64,000 nt of DNA from Calliopum simillimum (GCA_951812925.1 OX638368.1:5828001-5892000); one strand, 5' to 3'. Shown: positions 45,824 through 59,431, counted from the first letter of the stretch. A program made the numbers and translations. The notes: generated from the letters alone by a model not told the origin.

Positions 45824-48800
45824 TTACTCAATTTGCTTCTTAACCACTGACGGAGGTGGTGGTGCTGGCACTGTTGGTCTTTTGGGCGTGAGTACCGTGT
45901 TTGGCGACATAGGAGTAGTGGGTGTCACACGTGTTTCGCCAGCGGCGTGCAGATTCTTCTCAGCGTTATGAGTTGTTGTTGCTGTTGTTGTGTTTGCGGA
46001 ATTCGTAAATGTTGCTGTTGCATTAGCTGTTGTCACATTTACGTTTTCATTTTTATTATCCAATTCAATTTGTTGTTCTTGCAATTGTTGGGTTTCTTTA
46101 ATAATCGCACCATTATCACAATTTTCATTGCGCAGTTTATCGATAAATTTTTCAGTTGTATATTTAATAGAATGATTTTCGTATTGATGCGCCAATGCTG
46201 TCGTTGCTGTCGGTGTGGTTTCATCATCGCTTTTTGACGTTGTTGAATTCAAACCAAGCACTACGGGTCTTTTTGGTAATTTTGGCTTCAGTGGTAGATC
46301 TGGCTTGAATCCACTTAAGCTATCACCACTTTTACGATCTGCTGTAGGAGATGGCAGATTATCTAAGCCAAAAAATTGCGTCCGTGTCATAGGCAACGGT
46401 TTAGATGGCAACGATTGCAGCTCTGTCTCAGGTTCTTTTTGCGGTTGTTGTTGTTGTAAAAGCTGCAGTGGCAGTTTTGGCACTGGTGGTTTTTCTGGTT
46501 TTTCAATTGCAGTTTGATTGACTATTATGTGTTGATTTGACTGTGTGGGAAAAAGTTCCCTTATTCCATTACTTGAAGAAACACCACCACTACCAGCTTT
46601 TATGTTTAAGCTTTCCGAAGAGTTACCTATTGCAGTAGCGCTTGGCGCTTTATCACTTCCTTTTGAGGGCGGGGAGGGTGCTGCATATGCTTTCTGCCTT
46701 CGAATTGTCCCATAGCGTGGGCTCTCCAGACTGTCTGTTTAAGCAAAAAAGTTAATGCGTAAATAGGGATTAAATATAAAGGAAATATTATAAAGAAAAT
46801 TTATTAAAGTGCCGCAATATTGGCATTATTGACCAATGAAATAACGCCTGAAAAATATGAAAACCAAATAACGCCCAAAAAATGTGAAATAACGCCCAGA
46901 AAATATGAAATAACGCAGAAAAACAACAAAGAGGTAATCCCCAAGTTAATTTCATATAAAGACCAAAATTTGGGCTTTAATTTGTTTTTTGGCTTTTTCC
47001 TTATTATTAGTTTTGTTAGCAATATTGGACTTTCAAACTACTTTACAAATTATTAAAGTAGTTGTATAAAAATTATCTTAGATTTCTCTGATTTTAATAC
47101 TATCAAATTTATAAAATTTTCATTTTGATTCACATTTCTGAACTTATAAGATACCTTTTTTTACAAAAGTTTGGTCTAATTGCAGATTCACAACACTTTT
47201 GGCGACAAGGATAAAAATTTAAAAAAAAGTGCAGAAAATCAAATTATTTTTTTTTTTTCCCCAAGAAAATTGAATAAATTTTCCAGCTCTTGACCAAGTC
47301 CTTGCGAAAATTCTTGTGCAACAACAAGAAACAAGCAATGGTACGACAAGAACAGCAACTTCAAATTCAACAGAGAATTTTAACGGACATTCTTGAAAAG
47401 GGAACATCCAATACAGCTGAATCAAATCCAGCCAATAGTGCTGCAGGTAACAATATTAACCAAGAATAGCTTATGGATATTTTGTGCAAACAAATGGTAA
47501 ATTTCATCTATGATCTTGATGAGAATCGCACATTTGAATCTTGGTACGCTCGATACGAAGATTTGTTTATAGTTGACGGCAATGGTTTATCTGATGCAGA
47601 CAAGACAAGATTATTGCTGCGAAACATCAATCAAAGCGAGATTGAACATTATGCAGATGTTATTTTACCGTCGTAACCGAATGAAGTGGCATTCACAGCA
47701 ACAGTGGATAAGTTCAAATCAATATTTGGACGGAAATAGTCTCTTTTCAATAAGCGGTACAACTATTTTAAGATAGTCAAATCTGAAACAGAAGACTACG
47801 TGTCATACATTGCTAAAGTTAATCGCACATGTGAACATTTTGAGTGGAATGAGCTCATAATAGATAATTTGAAATGTCTAGTTTTTGGTAGTTGATATGT
47901 GTAAATGTGTTAGTAAAAGTTTTAAAAACAAAAAAATGGCTTGGCAGCCTGGAAAAATGATCGATGAAATTGGTAACGTAAATTATAATGTTGAATTAAG
48001 CGAAAACGATCGAACGAGATACATAAAAGCACATGCCAATCAGATACGTGAGCGGCAGATTGATATTCAAAACTGTTGCAGTTTGAACTCAGTGGTATTA
48101 CCATTTAAGCAACCATCTCAAGATAGAAGCACTAACACAGAAACAGAAAACTCTCAAAACACAAATGTAGAGCCAACAGATCAGATCAATTTAAGTCTAG
48201 AGTCAACGTCCAGTCCAGAGTCACTGCAGACAGAAGCAACTTTACAACGAAAATCAATTTGCATAAAACGTCCCCCAACTTGGCATCGAGATTATACACT
48301 ATCTAAATAAGAAAGGGAGATGTTAGCAATATTGGACTTTCAAACTACTTTACAAATTATTAAAGTAGTTGTATAAAAATTATCTTAGATTTCTCTGATT
48401 TTAATATTATCAAATTTATAAAATTTTCATTTTGATTCACATTTCTGAACTTATAAAGAAACCTTTTTTACAAAAGTTTGGTCTAATTGAAGATTCACAA
48501 CAATTTTCTTATAAATAAATTTTGGGCGTTATTTGCAAAATGATTTTCGCCAATTATGACGTAGTAACACAAAAAGCAAAAACGAAATAACGCCCAAATT
48601 ATTTTCATATAAATAAACATAAACATAAAAATATAAATTTGGGCGATAATCATTTTGAAAAAAACGCTCAAAATTTGGGCTTTATTTCGGTTTGTTTTTG
48701 GGCGTTATTTCGTTTTTGTTTTCATTATTGCGTCATTTTATTTTTTGGGCGTTATTTCCAAAAACATTATCGCCCAAATTTATATGAAAATAAATTGGGC

Positions 48801-51800
48801 GTTATTTCGTTTTTGTTTTTGGGAGTTATTTCCTACTGCCGCAATATTAGTATGTCATTAAGTTTTCTTAAGAAACATTTCATTTGAAGAGGTAATAAAA
48901 CGAATGCACTAATAGCAATAAAACTTTTTCAAAAAACCATAACATAGAGAAATTGGCCGTGTTTTGGATAACCCAAAGTTAATGTAACTATATCAAATAA
49001 ATAAAGGAAATTTAATTAAATAATACATTTTAAACACGAAGATAGACTTACCACCATCACTTTTATCCAAATTTTCATTAGATGAATTTGATTTACTTTT
49101 TCTTTCCACAAATAGTTTATTTCTATTTATTGTTACGAAAAAATCAACATTTTCACCATCAAAAAAATAATCCCACTGATTTATAAGCAATTCAACAATA
49201 ATATTAGCCGCTGAAGAACTGTTGACTTGGCCCAAATAGTCGGCTGGATTTTGTTTATCAACCCGTGGCCATAGCATGTTTGGCGACAGAACAATGGCCA
49301 AATTTTGTGATGACATTTTATTTTGATCCACATTTTGTGTGACCAGCCACAAAAACTTTGTTAGATAACGCAAGTTTACGTAGTTTTCCTTAGGTAAATT
49401 ACTTAATATTGATTTGATTTCTGCTTTACGTTCTGCTTCAGTTGGTTTCTCTGCAGCTTTTATGAAATTCGTATAGTACTTGTATGTGAGCAATGGTTCA
49501 GGCAACTCACGCAGGTATAACTTTAAAATCGAACCAATCACATGAGGATCCTGATATTCCACAGGTAAAGGTATTTTTAAATTTTTCGCTTCGAGCGCAT
49601 GCTTCATGCGACGCAATTTCGTGCTAGCACAGCCAACACGCAACAGACCCTCCTCATAGAGTCCATTTTCAATTAGGCAACAAACGCACAACTCAATAAT
49701 GTATGATATTTCACGATTTGTTGAGGATAAGTGTTCGCTGAGTGAAGTGCCAAATCGGGACTTTGTAGTCGATTGTATTATATCTTGAATGTTTGCTAAC
49801 GATGAGTTAACCTTATTCAGTGCACGTTCATGAAAGTTTCTTTGGTTGAGTACATAATCTCGTATGCAATGAACAATTTCATCTTCTTTGGCGATCAATT
49901 CAAACATTTGTGCCGCCCAGCAGTCTCGCTCTTTTTCCAACTTGACTTCACACTGCTCTTGTTGTTCTTTTATCTGATTGATTTTAGTTTGAGGTTCATC
50001 CAGACGTATTGCAGCCTAAAAAAAAAGACATAAATAAGAATTATGAATTAAGTGGCAATTATACAAATTATGCATTTTAATTTTAATCTTTCGAAAAAAG
50101 ATCAAAACTGTTCTCTTGGTATTGTCTAGGCGATACATAAAATGAATCAGTAAATAATTTCATGAATTAAAATTTAAAATTCAAATCACAAAAACCATAT
50201 TCCTTCATTTAAAGATTTGTAGTTATTAAATAATACATCGTTTACATAACAAACAAACTAAACGTTAATGCCAACTTATGCAACTTCGATGCCCTAAATC
50301 CACATTAACTTTAAAAGAAAACAAAATTTAAATTTGATTACTTTTGCACTTTTAAAAATATTTGTTTTTTGTTTTTTTTGCTCTTATTGTTTATATCACA
50401 AGCGAAAGCTAATCAAAATAATTAGCTGCATATCTTGACGATATCAAAACAATAGAAGAATAGGTTATCATATACTCACACCTTGGAGCCTACGTATTTG
50501 TATACATATGTATTGCAATATGTGTGAATATGTTGATATGATAGCATTTGCCAGCGTTATACGAAAATAACGAGAAACGACATAATAAAATGTGATTTAA
50601 GCTTTAAGTGTTTAATGTTTGTTTTAGCACGTTCTACGTTACTACCCCTAAGTACCAAGTATTTATTATGTAGTAATTGTCTACATCCTTTCAAGTAGAA
50701 TTTTATTACCTCGTAACTGCGCTTAAGCGATGTATACTCTTGCATCGTTCGTGATACATTCCTTTTATGCGTTGAGATCTCTTGAATTTCATTGTCCAAA
50801 ATCAACTTAAAACGTCGCACCACTTCAGTTTCTGTTTGTAATTCACTGTCAACTGTGGATTCAGCGATTGCTTTTTCAAGTTCACCTAGAAATTGAAAAA
50901 ACGTCTGTTAATTGAACTTTTTGAGTCAAATATTTAAAAAAATATATCCGGCTTTTCGTTATTGAAGAAATATTGAGATTGTCAAAAATGCATTAGAAAA
51001 TACTTAACTTATACATAGAAGAAAAGTTATAACTAAGTTAACACAGCCTCATATTTGCCAAGCTTAAATTGCAAAAATGTTTTCTTTTGAGCAAAAACAG
51101 CTAAATAAAACTATTATTAAAATCGTTTATTTACCTTTTTTTATGAAAAGGTCGAAAAACGGTACTAAAAAACACAACAAACAAAAATAAAAATAGTCAT
51201 TTTTGATGTATTAAATTCGAATCCGTCCTCAGAATTGCTCTATCTTGTATGGCTCCAATTTTCCAAAAAAAATGAGTTTACGGCGTTTTTTGGGTCATCT
51301 CGGTTCAGTCCGTTAACCCACAAGAACAGGTTGCATTATACCTTTATTTTCCCTATAAAAATAACTACGACTTTTGTCGTTTCTCCCAGCCGTACACATA
51401 AACATAAATAGTGCAGGCAAATTAGGTAAAAACAGGTATTCATTTCTAATTTTGTTGAACATGCACCGATTTTGATCCGACAGGACTCATTTTGTTCGTA
51501 ATAAAATTTAGAACAAAACCAACACATTAGTTTTTTCCGCCCTTTCCCCAAAATTTCTTTAGTCCCCCGTGAACCTTCAAAATCGGATAAATTCAATAAA
51601 GCTGTTCTAAAATGCTTAAAAATGGAAAAATATGCTATTCACGGGGTTCTCTAGATTGCTGAATCCAAATTTGATGTTGGAAAGTTAAAAAACTCAAAAT
51701 GACGCCCGGAAAACTGCGTACATACCCATTTTAAGCACCAAAAATGGGAAAAAATCGTTACAGCGGGTTTTAGGCTAGAAGTCTTGTTACATTGAATGAA

Positions 51801-54800
51801 TTTATACGGTCGGTGTGGGATATTGTTTTTTATACTATAAAAAGTAAAGTTTACCAAAAATTTTTTTTTGGTTTTTGATTTGTTTATTATTTAAGCAATA
51901 ACTATAAAAAGTTAATACAACTCAAAATTAAAAATATTTGTAACGTTTTGCAAACCATTTTTTCTAAACTAATTTGAGGTCGCTGAATACGAAAAACCCA
52001 ATTATTTTTTTTTTTCCTTGCGGCCGTTTCCGAGTTATTCGTTAATTTATATTTTCGAGGTTATAGCTTCATATACATCAATATATTTCTATGACGCCAA
52101 GTTCGATCAATTTTATTTTTCCACGTTTACAAAGAGGGACTAATGGCGCTTCTAACGATTATACCAATGATTATGCTTTGAACAAAATTGACTGAGTTAT
52201 AGCAGGAAAATGTTTGAAATTTCACAAATTTTTGAAATTTTTCACATCAACTTCAAATGAAACATTTGGTTTTTGGCATATAATTTTTTTAAATATTTGT
52301 TTTTAAGTAATTTTGTTAAATGGCGCATATAATAGCAAACATTTTAAGCCTATGTTGACCAAAATCGAATGCAATTTCCAAAAGATATTGAGGTTTTAGT
52401 GCAATAGGGAAATTTGTATTTCTTTCAAAAATTAATATTTTTGATACAATCCGCAATGTTCTTCTACAGAGAATGATTAGAAGTTACTTAAAACATCTTT
52501 AAAGTGTTCAATAAGTGTAGGGTGTCCTATCTGGAGGCTGAAAAATTGGATCTGTTGACTCAGGCCGAACATTTCGAAAATTCTCACATCTTCCTTATTG
52601 CAATAAAAACCTTAATATCTTTTGGAAATTTCATTCGATTTTGCTCAGCATTGGCTTAAAATGTTTGCAATTATATGCGCCATTTAATAAAATTACTAAA
52701 AAACAAATATTTAAAAAAATTATATGCCAAAAACCAAATGTTTCATTTGAAGTTGATGTGAATAATTTCAAAAATTTTTGAAATTTCAAACATTTTCCTG
52801 CTATAACTCAGTCAATTTTGTTCGAAGCATAATCATTGGTATAATCGTTAGAAGCGCCATTAATCACTCTTTGTAAACGTGGAAAAATAAAATGGATCGG
52901 ACTTGGCGTCATAGAAATATATTGATGTATATGAAGCTATAACCTCGAAAATATAAATTAACGAATAACTCGGGAACGGCCGCAAGGAAAAAAAAATAAT
53001 TGGGTTTTTCGTGTTCAGCGACCTCAAATTAGTTTAGAAAAAATGGTTTGCAAAATGTTACAAATATTTTTAATTTTGAGTTGTATTAACTTTTTATAGT
53101 TATTGCTTAAATAATTAACAAATCAAAAACACAAAAAAATTTTTGCTAAACTTTACTTTTTATAGTATAAAAAACAATATCCCACACCGACCGTATAAAT
53201 TCATTCAATGTAACAAGACTTCTAGGGTAAAACCCCCTGTAACGATTTTTTCCCATTTTTGGTGCTTAAAATGGGTATGTACGCAATTTTACGGGCGCCA
53301 TTTTGAGTTTTTTAATTTTCCAACATCAAATTTGGATTCAGCAATCTAGAGAACCCCGTGAATAGCATAATTTTCCATTTTTAAGCATTTTAGAACAGCT
53401 TTATTGAATTTATCCGATTTTGGATTTTGAAGGTTCACGGGGGACTAAAGAAATTTTGGGGAAAGGGCGGAAAAAACTAATGTGTTGGTTTTGTTTTAAA
53501 TTTTATTACGAACAAAATGAGCCCTGTCGGATCAAAATCGGTGCATGTTCAACGAAATTAGAAATGAATACCTAATTTGCCTGCACTAAAACACAAAAAC
53601 TCATTTTACAAAAATAAAAATTTATTGGAGTTACGGCATTCTTTCTTAGGACGGCAGTACATATATATGATATATGTTAGTAACTGGTCCAATTTATTTT
53701 TAAGTGTTCTTTTCATAAAAAAATATTACTTGGTGATTCGGTCGCTAGATGAGAGTTTTTGGCTTTTGAACGCCCGCGACAGGCCAAACTCTTTGTTTAC
53801 TCAAGAGGAAGGCATCTTACGAAAAAAGTGTACTAGGCATAAAATGCTTAGAACCGTTCAAGAAACACGTGTGAGTTTTTTTGAAATTTGAAATTTTCAA
53901 CCAAGTAATATTTTTTTATAAAAAGAATACTTAAAAATGAATGGGACTAGTAACTTAGATATATCAATTTACAAGCTTTGGTCTAAGCTAATATAATTTT
54001 TTTTTAAAAACACCCTTTTCTTGAAAATTACTAAAAACGCCATCTTCAACACCCTGTATTTTAACAACAAATGGTTCTAGGACCAAATTCTCTCGGAACT
54101 ACCATATTGCCAAATTTGAGCGAAATCGGAGACAAAAAAATTTTCAGCTGGTACACTTGGCGTGTTTTGCTTCATATGTATATAAAGAAGCAACAAAATC
54201 GGTTCAGTCCCTCTTTCTATTCCTAAGTCCCAACATATTTGCTTAGTTTTTTTGGAAAGGTAGTGTGGAGGAGCAATTTATAGGATTTAATTTTTAAGTT
54301 TGCGGCGACACGCTTTGTTATTGAAAAAACTCTCTTATTTCTAAACCAACCTATCAAGCACTAATGAACGATAACATGACCATTATATTATTCAGTGGGC
54401 GCCGCTAAATGGAAAAATCGTTCTCACGGCTAAGCCCCTATATCGATTTTTATAAAATTTGGTATGGAGATAGGGTTAACACTAGGGAACGAAGTATGAC
54501 TTTTAAGTTTTTAAATCGGTTTAGCCACACTTCTAAGGAGCAAATGCACAGACATAGTTACTGGTGAGAATTTGTTTGCTTAAGTTAACAGTTGGGTGGT
54601 TTTTTTTAAGCCAAATCGAAATGGTCCAATTTTGGCCACAAGGCAAACACTAGTTCTATTAAACGCGCCACTTGGTACTGTTCTTTGTCTTCAAAATGTG
54701 CTATAAATTGGTCTTGTATGATTTTTTAAAAAAAGTAATGACCTCTTTAAAATAATTCATGAAAGTCGTACGTGGATTCTCATTTGATTTTTTATTGTAG

Positions 54801-57800
54801 GGTTTCATTTTCAAATAGCATTCACAAAATGAACTGGACGTGACTGTAACAAAACGATATTTCTTTTGATAAGGGTACATCAATACAAACAAATTTGTGT
54901 AACAAAACAATGTTTAAATATTCCCAACAAACAATTTTATAACCCTTTCAGTTTAACGCTTGGAAAAGGTTAATTTCCAAATGTTTTCATAACCAATTCT
55001 CAAACGTTTGGAAAATGTTGGTTTTTTTTTAATTTTTACAATTGATTTGCAAGGTTAAAGTCAACAATAAGAAAATATTTTTTATTCAAAAGTTTTAGTA
55101 AAGGTTTTCCAAACTTTCGAAAAATTTTTTATATTTTTTTTTTTTTTTTTTCAATGACTTCTCGAGCTAAGTAAAACACAAGGCATTTGAGTCGTAATTG
55201 GCTCGTTAGGTCGGTGGATAAGATTGTTGACTTATAGCTCGGAAGTCATAGGTTCGATTCTCAGCCAACATAGAGTAAGTTAGGGTAATGTGGACTATGT
55301 GGGTAATGCGGTGCACCCTTTTATTTCCCATATATAACAATTCTGGTTGTTTGTGCATATTAAAGCTCGAAAAACATATTTTTTACGCTCTTCGGCTTTT
55401 CTGTTATGCTCCTTACACGTGTGCAATTTCTTAATAAATATAAGCTGTGAGGTCAAATTGACTTTCTTTAGTACATACTGAATAGCTAAATAATTTCCTC
55501 ATAACTCTGTTTTCTAAAATTCAAATAACTCTAATGCATTTGTGGAGCTATTATTCAACGAAAAAATGCATAATTACGTCTGATTTTACATTGCTTTTAT
55601 ATATTTAATGATTATTTCAAAAAAGTGATGTTTTCGGGCTAATTACTTGCTTAATATGGTGCACTATTTTACGTATGATTCGGTATTCCTTATGACTTAT
55701 TCATTTGTTAGTATGAATTCGGTTTATCTTACTAAAAAATATTCTTTAATAAGCCTTTACAGCTAATGTATAGCAATCATAATCTAAAATAATACAACTC
55801 AACTTTTAGTCAACAAAAGTTGCGTATAACGGTATTACTTTAGGAAATGGACAGGGTGATCCACATTACCCAACACTTTTCTTTTTCAGCTATTTTTAGG
55901 TACTGTCAATTTATCTGGCCTCACGCTTGAAGAAGTTAATATTTTAGTTTATTAATTATATAATAGTAAAAACAATAGAATAACTAATACTAATTAATTG
56001 ACCAAACTAACCTACTACCATTACTTTGGTAGAAATTGGCGAAAAAGAAAAAAGGTAACCACATTACCCGAACTTACTCTATTTTTTTTATTTATTTTTA
56101 ATTAATTAGAAAAATGTTTGGAAAATGTTATTTAATGAACTTAATAAGCACTAACAAAATGTTAATTGAAAAATTTTAAAATATTGAATAAAAACATTTG
56201 AAAAATATTGTATAAAAACATATATAATAAGCTTGCTCCAAATGATTTTCACAAGGTTGCTATGATGGGTCCAGTTTCGATTATTAAATAATTAAAATAG
56301 ATGAATTTCCAAACATTTTGCAAGTTAATTTCCAAACGAAATGTTTGTTTTAATAAGCGTATAATAAGTTATTTTCCAAACGATTTTATTTGTTGGATGA
56401 AAATTTCGAATTTTTCCAAAAAAAAAAAAAAACTTTTAAGGATAAAATATTTCAGAGAGAGAAAAATATAGAATTCAAAGTAAGTTTTGAAGGAAAAATT
56501 GTTTCTAGTATCAAAATTGGCTCAATCCCACAGTTATTTCATACAAACTTTGCCAAATTCTGAGTCACCTGCCTGAGTCTCTCTTCCGAAATTAAAGTCT
56601 TAATGCTAAATAAAACTCAATTTCACTGGAAACGAGACTTGTAATCAATAATATTTCAATGTAATTATCAAATTTTATTAGAAAGATTATTATTTCATTT
56701 GTCGCTCGACTTCTTTTTCAGTCTCTTGTCACATCGAAATATCTTAAAAATTTTTGGAACACTTTTTGTTCAACTGTATTTCCATACGAGTTGTTTTTTT
56801 AAAGCATAAAACGACGTTCACCGGGAAAAATGTCTGATTTTTAATAAAATAAAAAAATACATATGCTGAAGTCAGAATCAAAATGCGTGTTTACTAGTGT
56901 AATCAGGATCTTTCATTTCATGATTCAAATTTGTAGAAAAATACCATGGTTTTTTGACAATTCTTCGTAAAATGATTATTCTCTAATATTACTTTATGTA
57001 TAAATGCGATGTTATCTGCGGAAATAGATCTTATCTTTCCAGAGCAAACTTTACAGAAAAAGCGAAAAAAATTCAGTACCAAATTTCGGCTGAACTATGA
57101 TGGCAGCTGTTCTCTCACACATTATCAATTCGATTTTAGCTCAAGACTCATTATATTAGATTTTTTTGAAAACCGATTTATTATTGCACTCTGAATTTTT
57201 TTTTTTTTTTTGCACAAGGATTCGTTTTATTACTTATATAGTACTGTTCATAAGAATTTACACTGCTTTAATGGTCTGGTTAATTTAGGTTTCTTTTGTG
57301 CTCGCGCGTTTTCTTTTATAAGCTATATTTATTATTTATAACCATTTGGCTATATACTTCCCCTAGGAGTTACAGGAAAAGATGATATTTATTATTTATG
57401 AAATTTATACATGTAACGTCGTTATCACCATATGTGACAGCGTATACACACTTATACATGTTTGCCTACTGCCGCCGCACATTGCAATTGATGGATAGCC
57501 AGCCACACAAAACAACAAAACAAAAAACGATTTCGGATTTCGTATGTCAAAAAGCAATGAAAAACGAAATATGCAATCATAATCACAAATAGATACGAAA
57601 AAACAACAACAAGGTTAAGCGCAGCCGATGCCTTGCGAGGTCATCGCCATTTCTGTTAATGCCCATTATATTCTTCCATACAACCCTATATTCATAATTG
57701 GCACACCCTTTTCTTCACTTAACCCAACCCAACCCAATCAATCCTATTTCACCTTAACCCATACTTTTAGTACGCACCACAATTCGCCAACACATGATGT

Positions 57801-58171
57801 AATGGCATGTCCTTGGAAAGCTCTTTAGCTGATTCTTCTAATGCTTGTCCAATCTTATAGTGACTGTTTTTCTTAATTCGCTTGTCGCGTTCATGTGCAT
57901 CTGTTGAACTGGTCACTGCAGGCAGTTTTCGCACCATTTTTTCTAAGACATCACGGTATTTTTCCACCTGCTTTTCAATTGTTTCCAGCTCAAAGTCTTT
58001 TCGATCGGTTTTATTATTCGACCTATGGAGCAGCAGACGAAATCAAATAAAAAAAATACAAATATTTAGATTTGCCTCACAAATTCCGTCGTCCTATTTC
58101 TTTAGAACCAATTTTCATTACCTGGAAAGATTTTCTGCCGCTATTTTTATTTTTGTGAATTGCTTTTTCAT
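45824..58171 (-). CDS. RhoGAP92B: RhoGAP92B, BAR-RhoGAP protein (Nadrin/RICH family)
   Basis: The protein combines a membrane-curving BAR domain with a GTPase-activating domain for Rho-family GTPases. Exons are 58171-58122, 58022-57778, 50885-50710, 50015-49052 and 46734-45824, with phases 2, 1, 0 and 1; they give 781 residues. The first ~240 residues are the BAR helices (start KKQFTKIKIAAENLSR; QVEKYRDVLEKMVRKLP; VVRRFKLILDNEIQEIS). The RhoGAP domain starts at FGTSLSEHL, about residue 245. The arginine finger is R283 in EEGLLRVGC, and KLYLRELPEPLL and NLAIVLSPNMLW are conserved. The C-terminal tail has SPRYGTIRRQK, the block TRTQFFGLDNLPSPTADRKS, and Pro-rich SH3 ligands (KRPTVPAPPPPS). Intron 2 is 6.9 kb and intron 4 is 2.3 kb; both contain transposons. 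No coding damage seen. Confidence 0.95.
46822..48840. mobile_element. GGGCGTTATTTC foldback element, copy 1 (8-bp duplication)
   Basis: Flanked by GCAATATT at 46814-46821 and 48841-48848. The left end GGCATTATTG..GAAATAACGCC and right end GGGAGTTATTTCCTACTGCC are diverged versions of the termini of the intact copy at 62550-63229. The body is iterated AAATAACGCCCA/TGGGCGTTATTT. A small LTR element is nested inside (47014-48502). It lies in RhoGAP92B intron 4. Confidence 0.7.
47014..48502 (+). mobile_element. Internally deleted Gypsy-type LTR retrotransposon
   Basis: Two 182-bp LTRs, TGTTAG...CAACA, at 47014-47195 and 48321-48502 differ at only a few bases. A primer-binding-like TGGCGACAAGG lies just inside the 5' LTR at 47200, and a purine tract AAGAAAGGGAGA abuts the 3' LTR. 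The interior holds a broken gag-like region (SWYARYEDLF, ADKTRLLLRNI) with in-frame stops and shifts. It is joined directly to the C-terminal tail of a pol/integrase region (GNVNYNV, HANQIRER, KRPPTWHRDY). Protease, reverse transcriptase and integrase core are missing. Flanks AGTTT and ATTTT are an imperfect duplication. Confidence 0.8.
51411..53586. mobile_element. 2.2-kb long-inverted-repeat element, TA duplication
   Basis: Starts GTGCAGGCAAATTAGGT and ends with ACCTAATTTGCCTGCAC, flanked by TA at 51409-51410 and 53587-53588. The arms extend over almost the whole length, for example CACACCGACCGTATAAATTC at 53183 with its complement near 51800, and GCGACCTCAAATTAG in both arms. The centre is near 52530. 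Non-coding; in RhoGAP92B intron 2 and so within its transcription unit. Confidence 0.75.
53590..54190. repeat. Dispersed repeat, second copy of 25574-26258
   Basis: Carries the same ordered blocks as 25574-26258 and ends GGTACACTTGGCGTGTTTTG followed by CTTCATATGTATATAAAG. This end gives the empty-site sequence for the 26259 insertion. It is followed (54380-54560) by sequence similar, in reverse, to 40200-40400. Confidence 0.55.
55190..55266 (+). repeat. tRNA-like sequence / SINE head
   Basis: TTGGCTCGTTAGG..GGTGGATAAGA is followed by GACTTATAGCTCGGAAGTCA and AGGTTCGATTCTCAGCCAA. TTGGCT and AGCCAA could pair as an acceptor stem, GGTTCGATTC is a B box, and GGCTCGTTAGGTCGG is A-box-like. The arms are too irregular for a functional tRNA, so a tRNA-derived SINE remnant is more likely. 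Confidence 0.45.
55273..56079. mobile_element. 807-bp MITE with TA duplication
   Basis: Termini GAGTAAGTT(A/C)GGGTAATGTGG are inverted and flanked by TA at 55271-55272 and 56080-56081. No transposase ORF. A wider inverted pair (CCAACAAA..AAT near 54927 and ATTTTATTTGTTGG near 56382) suggests it sits inside an older element of about 1.47 kb. The rest of intron 2 up to 57777 holds no exon I can see. Confidence 0.75.
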
Positions 58172-59431
58172 GTTGTTATTATTTTTATATATTTTTATAA
58201 TTTATTGTAACACAAAATAAATGAATTCTTTATGTGGTAAACAGAAATTAGTCATCAGCCCCTTTTACATTATCAGTGTAGCCATCAAACTGGCCATCAA
58301 TATGTCATATCGAGTTTGTGTTTACATGTTCAATAAACTGTCAATATTTAGTGTTGCTTTGTACGCCAAAGAGGAAACAAAGCAACAGCGGATGCAATTT
58401 TTATGGTAGAAATTAATATGCTGATGGAAATAACAGAAATAAATTAATAAAAAATAGTGGAAATATCAAAATTTACACCATAAATTTATTTAAATGGGTC
58501 CGCAGCAACAATTTGTCATTTCCGAAACAACTTTATCACAAAAAATATGGGTTTTGGCCGTTTATTAAAATTTTTTTAATTGAAATCTTTTTTTTTTAAA
58601 TTAAAACTAAGAGTCTTTGATAAAAATAATAACAATCAGGTTTCAGTAAATCGATTTTGTCCCAGTCAAAAAATTAAAAGGTTCTCTTAAAGCTCCCATT
58701 AAGCTTCAGCGAAAACCAAAATCATTAAACTATCCGTTTTTGATTGAAAAAAAATCATATATGCAAGTCATTTTCATTTCCGCACGATGTGTACCTGTTG
58801 AAATCTTTTCTTAACTGACAAAAAGTGTACTGAAAAATTTTCATTGCGTTTACACTGTCAACCTACCCATCAATAAAGTCATCAATACAGCTGAAAGTCA
58901 AAAAATTTTGTTTTTCGGCAATCAGATTGTCAATACAGATTGATCAGTGTTTACATTAACAGTTTCTCATCAATCTGCATACATTCTCAGATTGATGAAA
59001 AAATGTGAACTTGGCATCATTGGCATATTGATGGCTAGATTGTTAATGTAAAAAGGCCTATCGAACGAATAATAATGATGATGGCTGGGTGTGTTTAATT
59101 AAAGCTGCCATTCAATTCAGTGTATATTCAGTGAGTGTGCTTGTTAAAAAAAGCATTTTGGTAGGTACAATGTCTATTGTGAATTTCGAAGTCACGTACT
59201 TGATTTGATGGGAACATATTTGACCGTGCTCGCAGGTCGTTAAAGGTCGGAAAGGCGCTATATATATGAAAATATGGAAACAATCATTCCTATCTTTGAA
59301 ACTATTTGACATACGAGGATGAGATTTGGTACTTCGCTTGTCCCACATCGCCCTTTTCTTATATTAGACTTCAACCTTATTGGTCGACAAGTCTAGTCTC
59401 GTCTCGTCACGTCTATTTTGGTTAGTTCTTT
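58172..59431. other. Intergenic, upstream of RhoGAP92B
   Basis: Promoter side of RhoGAP92B. TGATGGC/GCCATCA-type motifs recur near 58260-58310 and 58860-59040 and may be remnants of another hairpin element. No gene recognised. Confidence 0.35.

Noticed and set aside
45947..46517. Plus-strand Cys- and Ser-rich ORFs
   Set aside because: Antisense of the Pro/Gln/Thr-rich tail of RhoGAP92B.
55190..55266. Functional tRNA gene
   Set aside because: Anticodon and D arms do not form regular stems; more consistent with a SINE head.
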